Under the pieces are notes generated by a model. It worked only from the letters and a program-made list of their open reading frames with translations. It searched no databases and was not told the DNA's origin. A DNA stretch of 64,000 nt from positions 1-64,000 of the forward strand of contig JBELML010000011.1 in assembly GCA_042095835.1 (NCBI GenBank), read 5' to 3'. Shown one piece after another: positions 58,106 through 64,000 of this stretch; positions within the stretch are counted from its first letter, which is position 1, and each line of letters starts with the position of its first letter. This DNA comes from DATFKA01 sp042095835 (GTDB lineage Bacteria; Bacteroidota; Bacteroidia; Chitinophagales; Saprospiraceae). Both the position numbers and the translations under genes were made by a program.

Positions 58106-58960
58106 TTAGCTACTTCTCCAGGCTTTGTCTTGTAAAATATTGCAGTCGCTGAGATACTGGGCTGGAGTCAAACCCGTAAACTTTTTGAAATATTTATGAA
58201 AATGACTTTGGTCATAAAAGCCACAATCATATACTGCATCCACAATGGGCCGACCTTGTCGTAATGCCCGCTTTGCCTTTTCTAACCTTTTGATAATAAT
58301 ATAATTGGCTGGCGTCAGTCCTGTATGTTTCTTAAAAAGACGAAGAAAGGCGAACTTCTTCATTCCCGCAATTTGTGCTAGTCGGTCCAAGCTTATTTTT
58401 TCATCGTAATGCCCTTCAATATAAGTCAAGATGTCTTCTATTTGTCGAAGGTGTTGAGTAGCTGTAGGTCTACTTGTGTTCCCTTTATACAAAAACTGAA
58501 CTAGTTTTCTTATTAAAGCCTCAAACTCCCTTTGCTGAAAGGAATGTGTGGTTTTACTCCATGCTAGTAGTTGCTGATAAAGCCTGACATCTTCGATGAT
58601 TTGCTCTGAGAAATAAACTGCTTGTCCTGCATTATAATATTGCAATACTTCCGGACTCAGATAATAGGTCACAAAAGAATAATGATGATCATTAATATTA
58701 GGATTAGCGTGTACTTGATTAGCCTGGGTCAGGGAAATATGCCCCGTTGAATTATACAGTTTTTTGCCTTCCACTTCTGTACATTCGATTCCTTTTTCGA
58801 CCAGCGTAATGCATACAACATCATGAAAATGCATAGGAAAATCTTTGCCATAATCCATGGCGGTCAACACCTCAAGATTATCGAGAAAAGGATACCTTTT
58901 TATAGCAGTTGTGGCTCCCAAGTTTTGGATATTGTTAAATTGACTTTTTAAAAACACCAA
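58106..58960 (-). CDS. AraC family transcriptional regulator
   Basis: A 284-residue regulator. The N-terminal cupin domain (about 20-160; AMDYGKDFPMHFHDV) would sense a small ligand. The C-terminal double helix-turn-helix (about 180-275) shows LDRLAQIAGMKKFAFLRLFKKHTG and FYDQSHFHKYFKKFTGLTPAQY, both standard. Its start lies 26 bases inside the upstream methyltransferase gene; no later ATG retains the cupin N-terminus. Targets may include the following S41 peptidase gene, inferred from position only. Confidence 0.93.
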   Translation of the reverse strand: MVFLKSQFNNIQNLGATTAIKRYPFLDNLEVLTAMDYGKDFPMHFHDVVCITLVEKGIECTEVEGKKLYNSTGHISLTQANQVHANPNINDHHYSFVTYYLSPEVLQYYNAGQAVYFSEQIIEDVRLYQQLLAWSKTTHSFQQREFEALIRKLVQFLYKGNTSRPTATQHLRQIEDILTYIEGHYDEKISLDRLAQIAGMKKFAFLRLFKKHTGLTPANYIIIKRLEKAKRALRQGRPIVDAVYDCGFYDQSHFHKYFKKFTGLTPAQYLSDCNILQDKAWRSS

Positions 58961-59549
58961 ATAATTCGTTGCCTTGGCGTGGTGGAATCGAATTGGATGC
59001 AGTATCTAATTGAAGCACCTCAAAAAGATCGTCAAAATACCTTAAATACTCCTCTTTGGAGCCACCAAAAGGTGGGCTACTTTGACCAGAACGTAAAGGA
59101 AATTGGAACCATAGCCCAACAAGTAGACCTCCTGGTTTCAGCAAATCCAACATCTTTTGGGCATAGGCACGTCGGTTTTCCTTGGAAGGTGGAAAAGAGC
59201 AAAAAAAGGTCTGCTCCAAGATCAGATCATAAGCCCCCTCATGCTCAAAAAAGTTTTGATGGACTAGTTGATCTTGAGGAAAATCAGGCAATCTTGCCTG
59301 CAGTGCCTCTAGTGGCTGAAGGGCGATATCTAAGACAAAAACCTGCTTAAATCCTTGTTCAAATAGATATTCGGCCTCATAAGCATTACCAGCACCTGGT
59401 AGCAAAATACGAAGCTGCTTATCCTCAAGCCGATCAATATACTCCTTAAGTGGCGTGGAGGGATAACCGATATCCCAGCCCGTAGTCCCCTGCACATAGC
59501 GCTGGGACCAAAAGTTCTGGGTATCTTTTGTATCATTAATGTCTAGCAT
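58935..59549 (-). CDS. TPMT-type SAM-dependent methyltransferase
   Basis: A 204-residue thiopurine/thiol methyltransferase-like protein. WSQRYVQGTTGWDIGYPS (13-30) is the family N-terminal signature, LLPGAGNAYEAEYL (49-62) the SAM loop, and EQTFFCSFPP a later conserved block. Related enzymes methylate thiols, halides or selenium and tellurium compounds; which applies here is not known. It begins 3 bases after ribBA and overlaps the AraC start by 26 bases. Confidence 0.88.
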   Translation of the reverse strand: MLDINDTKDTQNFWSQRYVQGTTGWDIGYPSTPLKEYIDRLEDKQLRILLPGAGNAYEAEYLFEQGFKQVFVLDIALQPLEALQARLPDFPQDQLVHQNFFEHEGAYDLILEQTFFCSFPPSKENRRAYAQKMLDLLKPGGLLVGLWFQFPLRSGQSSPPFGGSKEEYLRYFDDLFEVLQLDTASNSIPPRQGNELFGVFKKSI

Positions 59550-59552
59550 CTT

Positions 59553-60722
59553 CTAGAATTGAACATTTTCCACAACTTCAAGTCCATAACCTGTCAGGCC
59601 AATTCGTTTCTTAGGGTTATTAGTAAGAATACGCATTTTAGAAATACCTAGATCGTGGAGAATCTGCGCCCCAACCCCAAAATCTCGCTGCAACATATCC
59701 TCGCGCAATTCTTTAGGAGCTTCTGTACCTTCCTCTTTCGATTTTTTGTATTCTCCCAAATGCTTCAGCAAGCTCTCCGAGCTATCTTTTTCTACATGCC
59801 TCATATACAATAGAACACCTTTCTCTTCTTGGGCAATCTTGGCAATGGCACTTTGTAAGATATCTCCATAATCTTCGAACATTGTCCCAAAAATCTCGCT
59901 GGTTTCAGAGCCTGATTGTACCCTTACTAATACGGGCTCGTCTTTTGACCATACTCCTTTTTTTATCGCCAAGTGTACATCTCCAGTGGTAATTTGCTCG
60001 TAGGCAATCACATCAAACCCTCCATATTTGGTATCTAATTCCAACTCTAATTTGCGTCGGATAAGGCGCTCGTTTTGCATACGATAAGCCACCAAATCCT
60101 TGATGGAGACTATTTTGAGATTAAACTTTTTAGCTAGTTGGATAAGTTCTGGTGTTCTGGCCATTGTACCATCCTCGTTCAAAATTTCCACCAAAACACC
60201 TGCGGGATAGAATCCAGCCAATTTTGCCAAATCTATAGCTGCTTCGGTATGACCAGTACGGCGAAGTACCCCGCCTTGCTTTGCTCGGAGCGGAAATATA
60301 TGGCCTGGCCTGGCGTAATCAGAGGACTTAGTAGCAGGGTCGGTCAATTTCTTAATACCGGTAGAGCGATCGTAGGCAGAAATACCAGTTGTACAACCAA
60401 AACCTATTAAATCAATAGAGACAGTAAAAGCGGTTTCATGAAGTGCCGTATTCGAGTTGACCATCATTGGTAGATCCAATTCCTCAGCGCGACGCTCGTC
60501 AATTGGCGTACAAATTAAGCCTCGGCCATGAGTAGCCATAAAGTTGATAATCTCAGGCGTGACAACTTCGGCTGCACAGATAAAATCGCCTTCATTCTCT
60601 CTATCTTCGTCATCCACTACAATGATGACCTCTCCCCTTTTGATGGCTTCAATGGCCTCGGGAATGGTATGTAGTTGCTTGGTCGGTTCAGCTATTGCTG
60701 CGTTTTGGAGGTTGCCAGACAT
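59553..60722 (-). CDS. ribBA: RibBA-like: DHBP synthase fused to degenerate GTP cyclohydrolase II
   Basis: A 389-residue riboflavin-pathway fusion. The N-terminal half (15-215) is an intact 3,4-dihydroxy-2-butanone-4-phosphate synthase: DDEDRENEGD (37-46), TTGISAYDRS and RTGHTEA (His158 region). The C-terminal half has the GTP cyclohydrolase II fold (RDFGVGAQIL, 346-355; LTNNPKK; GYGLEVVE), but all three zinc cysteines are gone: Ser272, Glu283 and Tyr285 stand at those places. The catalytic GRGIGL loop reads EKDSSES. GTP cyclohydrolase activity is thus unlikely, so a separate enzyme is needed. The start overlaps the glycosyltransferase 3' end by 35 bases. Confidence 0.93.
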   Translation of the reverse strand: MSGNLQNAAIAEPTKQLHTIPEAIEAIKRGEVIIVVDDEDRENEGDFICAAEVVTPEIINFMATHGRGLICTPIDERRAEELDLPMMVNSNTALHETAFTVSIDLIGFGCTTGISAYDRSTGIKKLTDPATKSSDYARPGHIFPLRAKQGGVLRRTGHTEAAIDLAKLAGFYPAGVLVEILNEDGTMARTPELIQLAKKFNLKIVSIKDLVAYRMQNERLIRRKLELELDTKYGGFDVIAYEQITTGDVHLAIKKGVWSKDEPVLVRVQSGSETSEIFGTMFEDYGDILQSAIAKIAQEEKGVLLYMRHVEKDSSESLLKHLGEYKKSKEEGTEAPKELREDMLQRDFGVGAQILHDLGISKMRILTNNPKKRIGLTGYGLEVVENVQF

Positions 60723-61902
60723 TTGTTTTTATTCCTTTTAAATATTTAAAAAATCCTTCTAGGAGAGCTGCATTCATGTACAGAAAATAACGCAATCCTC
60801 TCAATATCTTGATATGTATGCTAAAATAAGCGAATACCTGGTCCAATGCAATAACCAGTAGTATCCCGACAATCATAATTGGGAACAAAACTGTGAATAT
60901 TAGGTTCCCTAAAAGGGCCAATATTCCTGCACCCAAGATAATCCCAAAGATAAAAAAAGGGCCTAACCACCTCAAGACCTTGTGCGAAAAGAAAGCATAA
61001 GAGAGTGCTTGCAAGGGTGGCCACCATAAATGACGGAAGGTGCGCATGTTCTGAAAATTCCCGGCTGATATCCGGCGCTTCCTGCGGTATTCTTCCTTGA
61101 TATCATGAGAGACGCCTTCATAGCAGATGGCTGCTAGCTCATTGATCGCCCATCCTCCTTGTTCAAAGGCTTTCATAGCTATATAAAAATCGTCTACGAG
61201 CCAATTCTCCGGCACAGGGCTAAAATGGGTTGCTCTGATGGCATAACAACCTCCAAAAGGGCCAACCATGCGACCGCCGTTGAGGCTCTCCCAATGTTTT
61301 AATCGTACTTCTGTAGAAATGTATTGATCTTCTGCTTTTGAGATGCCGCTTTCTTGCATTCCAACATGACTCATGTGGGCATCTACCAACATAATTTTGG
61401 GATGCTTAAAATGTTTGATCAATTGGAAAAGCGTAGAAGGTTCGAGCATTACATTAGCATCTGTGATGATCAAAATGTGCTCTTGACCATCAGGAACCAT
61501 AGCCGAAGCTTTAGCGACTAAGTCATTAATTACGGGTGGTTTTCCTCTCCGCTCTGAAAAAGGAAAGAAATGAAAATGGGGCCGGTTGCCCACTAAATTG
61601 GCTACAATGCTATTGGTCTGATCGGCACTACAATCCGAACCTAGCAACACTTGAAGCTTTGAGCTAGGATATTGGAGTTGGAAAAGCGTATGTATTTTTT
61701 GAGCAATGACAGCTTCTTCATTGTATAAAGAAGAGACGATGGAAACGAAGGGTAAATCATCATCAGCAGGAGAAAAGACCAGCGAATTACTTGTCCTCTT
61801 CCGAACCTTTAACCATAGGAAAAAAGGGTATAAAAGGTAGCTATGCGCTAAACCTAAAAAAGATATTCCAAAAATCATCCAACCCAAAACCTGCATGGTC
61901 AA
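60688..61902 (-). CDS. Membrane glycosyltransferase family 2 protein
   Basis: A 404-residue inner-membrane GT2 enzyme. One N-terminal helix (about 6-28), a catalytic GT-A domain (about 50-280) and three C-terminal helices (about 290-380). The first acidic motif is SDCSAD (about 99-104), then TDANV as the DXD-equivalent (about 152-156), VDDFY in the acceptor site and RRKRRISAGNFQN in place of Q(Q/R)xRW. The layout fits processive polysaccharide or poly-N-acetylglucosamine synthases, but the product is unknown. Its 3' end overlaps ribBA by 35 bases. An alternative start is two codons downstream. Confidence 0.88.
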   Translation of the reverse strand: MTMQVLGWMIFGISFLGLAHSYLLYPFFLWLKVRKRTSNSLVFSPADDDLPFVSIVSSLYNEEAVIAQKIHTLFQLQYPSSKLQVLLGSDCSADQTNSIVANLVGNRPHFHFFPFSERRGKPPVINDLVAKASAMVPDGQEHILIITDANVMLEPSTLFQLIKHFKHPKIMLVDAHMSHVGMQESGISKAEDQYISTEVRLKHWESLNGGRMVGPFGGCYAIRATHFSPVPENWLVDDFYIAMKAFEQGGWAINELAAICYEGVSHDIKEEYRRKRRISAGNFQNMRTFRHLWWPPLQALSYAFFSHKVLRWLGPFFIFGIILGAGILALLGNLIFTVLFPIMIVGILLVIALDQVFAYFSIHIKILRGLRYFLYMNAALLEGFFKYLKGIKTNVWQPPKRSNS

Positions 61903-61967
61903 GCTTTACGTACAAAGAAAAGAAAGTTCTAGGAATATATGATGGACTTGATAATTTATACTTTCAA

Positions 61968-62777
61968 TTAGAGTTCAAAATATTCTCGAATCTTGGGAGC
62001 TTGTTTCCTTCCATCTTCAAACCCTACTTCCAACATTTGCGCAATGGCTGACTGGGAGAAATTAGCTGGTGAGGGAATAAACTTGCTAGGTCTGATGATC
62101 ATCGTCTGATCTTTATATTTATTCTCCAACAATAACTGCCCAGGACGGTAGCGCATAAACGAACCAACATCAATCGCCAATCCTTTTTGTACGGCTTCAA
62201 TATCCATAGCTAAATTTAGTGGTAAGTTACTACCAATGCCTCCATCTAGATAATATTGAGATCCAATTTTGTGCGCCCCAAAAGCTGGAAAACTGGCGCT
62301 AGCTAGGATATGATCAACAAGTAGCCCCTCGGGGATATCTTCTATAGGAAAGACATCCGTTTTTAATCTTGATCGATTCCAAGCGGCGATGATATAGTTG
62401 ATATCTGATTGTCGAATAATGCCTTCTATGGTATTCTGGAAGAGTCGATCTATTAATGGATCAATGCGTACCTTGAAATTTTTCAAGCTATCAAAACCAA
62501 GTTCCAGATAGTCGGTCCATTCTAGGTCTTTGAGGCCTTCGGGCACGGCATTGAAGACATCGCCCGGAACGGCAGTTTGCCACATTTTTACCACATGTTG
62601 AGGTTCTCTAGTTTCGACTTCTTGGATGATGGCCGCACCGTTAATCGCACCGATTGAAACTCCAGCAATAGTATGGATACGTTCGAGCAAACCGCTACTC
62701 TTTAGTGCCTCCCAAACACCTATTTGATAGGCCCCTCTAGAGCCTCCACCAGATAATATGAATCCTATGTTTTTCAT
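61968..62777 (-). CDS. Patatin-like phospholipase
   Basis: A 269-residue cytoplasmic or membrane-associated lipid acyl hydrolase. The oxyanion motif GGGSRG (10-15), nucleophile Ser41 in GVSIGA and the catalytic aspartate in YYLDGGIGSNLP form the Ser-Asp dyad. No signal peptide or barrel domain is present, so it is not an autotransporter type. It is 74 bases downstream of the metallo-beta-lactamase-fold gene, from which it is separated by a tandem repeat. The physiological lipid substrate is unknown. Confidence 0.9.
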   Translation of the reverse strand: MKNIGFILSGGGSRGAYQIGVWEALKSSGLLERIHTIAGVSIGAINGAAIIQEVETREPQHVVKMWQTAVPGDVFNAVPEGLKDLEWTDYLELGFDSLKNFKVRIDPLIDRLFQNTIEGIIRQSDINYIIAAWNRSRLKTDVFPIEDIPEGLLVDHILASASFPAFGAHKIGSQYYLDGGIGSNLPLNLAMDIEAVQKGLAIDVGSFMRYRPGQLLLENKYKDQTMIIRPSKFIPSPANFSQSAIAQMLEVGFEDGRKQAPKIREYFEL

Positions 62778-62790
62778 CTGATTATATAGT

Positions 62791-62840
62791 GATGTTTTGA
62801 CATGGTGATGTGGAGATGTTTTGATGTGGGGAGATGTGGA
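62791..62840. repeat. Imperfect tandem repeat between two genes
   Basis: Two units of 24 and 26 bases, 62791-62814 and 62815-62840, both starting GATGTTTTGA and ending GATGTGGA, fill the gap between the patatin and metallo-beta-lactamase-fold genes. The unit is built of smaller GATGT-like words. Confidence 0.6.
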
Positions 62841-62851
62841 TTTGATTTCTG

Positions 62852-63709
62852 CTAATTACTGAGATATTTCTCTATGGAAATGAAATCTGATGCCACTACT
62901 CTACCTTTCTCATTTTTTCGGAGTTTTGCTGCTGGAGTTTGGGGATCGTGCTCAAATACCAATAAGGCATCCTCCTCTAAAATATTTTCATATAGCTGAG
63001 CCTTTTCTTCTAGTGTACCTAGAGGATTGACATCGTAACTCATTACGAAAGGCATACTCAGATGAAAACTTGAGGGTACTAAATCCACTCCATAATAAAT
63101 TTTCTTTCCTCCTATGGTCAAAATGGGCATCATCATCGCTCTGGTATGTCCATCCAAGAAACGAATATCGAAGCCAGGAAACCAATTGATATCCTCTTTA
63201 GACCAATCGATAAACTTCAGTTGACCATGCTCCTGGAGAGGCACAAAGTTTTCCTTCAGAAAGGAGGCCTTTTCTCTTGCATTTGGCTGCATTGCCCATA
63301 GGTAATGCACCTCATTTGACCAGTAAGTAGCATTAGGAAAAGAAGGAACGAGTTGCCCTTTATCATTATAACGCACAGCGGCTCCTACATGATCAAAGTG
63401 CAAATGGGTTAAAAAGACATCTGTAATCTCCTCTATGGCTATACCAAGCTGAGATAAACTACTGGCAAAAGGAATCGTACCATGTGGCTCGAAATGAGAT
63501 TGAAATTTCTCGCCTTGTTTATCACCAATCCCTGTATCGATGATGATTTTCCGATCGCCGTCCTCTATCAAAAGGCAACGCATCGACCAGGTACACATAT
63601 TATTAGCATCGGGTGCGTGCATTTTGGCCCATAGGCGTTTGGGCACTACACCGAACATTGCACCACCATCTAATTTAAAGAAGCCACTTTCCAGTACACG
63701 AATCTTCAT
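62852..63709 (-). CDS. Metallo-beta-lactamase-fold hydrolase
   Basis: A 285-residue cytoplasmic MBL-fold protein. The zinc motif THLHFDH gives His102, His104, Asp106 and His107; a further histidine is in LDGHTRAMM. IIIDTGIGDK (55-64) and GGKKIYYGVDLVPS are typical of lactonase and glyoxalase-type members. The start at 63709 (MKIRVLESG) is favoured over an ATG 21 codons upstream. Substrate unknown; quorum-type lactones, hydroxyacyl-glutathione analogues or others are possible. Confidence 0.87.
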   Translation of the reverse strand: MKIRVLESGFFKLDGGAMFGVVPKRLWAKMHAPDANNMCTWSMRCLLIEDGDRKIIIDTGIGDKQGEKFQSHFEPHGTIPFASSLSQLGIAIEEITDVFLTHLHFDHVGAAVRYNDKGQLVPSFPNATYWSNEVHYLWAMQPNAREKASFLKENFVPLQEHGQLKFIDWSKEDINWFPGFDIRFLDGHTRAMMMPILTIGGKKIYYGVDLVPSSFHLSMPFVMSYDVNPLGTLEEKAQLYENILEEDALLVFEHDPQTPAAKLRKNEKGRVVASDFISIEKYLSN

Positions 63710-63800
63710 ATTTCCAAGCTTAGTAACGATCAAAAAATAACTTTTCGATTTTGATGGAATCTTCTCGATCAAAATGCGAGACTTACTCTTTGTCCGTTAC

Positions 63801-64000
63801 TTATCTTCCGAATCCAATTGGTTTTTTAGCAGTCCCTAGTTGCTTTTTGAGATTAGCCATTCGAATAGCCGTGACGGCTGCTTCTACACCCTTGTTGCCA
63901 TGCTTACCACCAGCGCGGTCTAAAGCTTGCTCTTCGGTATTGGGTGTCAGAACTCCATAAATTGCAGGTACGCCCGTTGCCAAACCCAAACTAGTCAAAC
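63801..64000 (-). CDS. ribH: 6,7-dimethyl-8-ribityllumazine synthase, C-terminal part (truncated by window end)
   Basis: The visible 66 residues match the C-terminal third of lumazine synthase: ATGVPAIYGVLTPNTEEQAL, a short gap and RAGGKHGNKGVEAA, with the basic residue and helix that close the active site. The enzyme condenses 3,4-dihydroxy-2-butanone phosphate with the pyrimidine precursor of riboflavin. The 5' end lies beyond base 64000. Together with ribBA about 4 kb downstream on the same strand it shows a riboflavin pathway, though not in one tight operon. Confidence 0.88.
   Translation of the reverse strand, partial: LTSLGLATGVPAIYGVLTPNTEEQALDRAGGKHGNKGVEAAVTAIRMANLKKQLGTAKKPIGFGR

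Noticed and set aside
1..64000. tRNA, rRNA, integrase or transposase genes
   Set aside because: Reading the intergenic regions gave no cloverleaf-like T-loop signature, no rRNA-like sequence and no mobile-element protein.

Overview
The window looks like chromosomal core sequence of a Bacteroidota member, probably the class Saprospiria. Pointers are an ECF sigma/FecR/STN-TonB-receptor cassette, DUF6089-type outer-membrane barrels (one fused to thrombospondin-type-3 calcium repeats and OmpA), a PD40 propeller fused to an amidohydrolase, the DUF3822-RsmD pair, bactofilin, the futalosine-route menaquinone enzyme MqnA and promoters resembling the Bacteroidota consensus (TTG-N19-TAnnTTTG). Start codons lack clear Shine-Dalgarno sequences, as usual in this phylum. 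I see no rRNA, tRNA, CRISPR array, transposase, integrase or prophage gene.

Layout. 0.1-8 kb: a TPR-like protein, a short leuA, a histidine phosphatase, a Rieske oxygenase, an APC permease, mqnA (TTG start) and msrA. 8-15.5 kb: a nicotinamide-nucleotide neighbourhood with three-gene proton transhydrogenase pntAA-pntAB-pntB, an SPFH protein, NAD(P)HX repair enzyme NnrDE and a SIRT5-like sirtuin lacking the zinc cysteines. 15.5-21.2 kb: a sugar porter/GH43 beta-xylosidase pair between two related DUF6089 barrel genes. 21.2-21.6 kb: an AT-rich gap with a terminator and a cluster of DnaA-box-like sites. 21.6-29.3 kb: corA, then an iron-uptake-style signalling locus (sigma, FecR, TonB receptor) that also holds two HExxH metallopeptidase-like proteins and a divergent lipoprotein with two cysteine-bounded repeats. 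This is the best candidate in the window for an undescribed system.

29.3-44.8 kb: a twin-GNAT protein, the PD40-amidohydrolase, a thioredoxin-fold secreted protein, an argS-glnS-pyrR-pyrB run, an operon of a membrane protein, DUF3822 and rsmD, then bactofilin and tsaD. 44.8-50 kb: a DPP-IV-like peptidase and a two-subunit molybdenum hydroxylase. 50-64 kb: a tightly packed minus-strand run (sulfatase, GH13, Asp-box propeller protein, S41 peptidase, AraC regulator, methyltransferase, ribBA, glycosyltransferase, patatin, metallo-beta-lactamase fold), ending in a truncated ribH. The ribBA product has lost all three zinc cysteines of its GTP cyclohydrolase II half.

Gene direction is mostly rightward left of about 21.5 kb (13 of 18) and leftward to its right (29 of 34). 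Functions are read from motifs and remembered family features only; no search was run.
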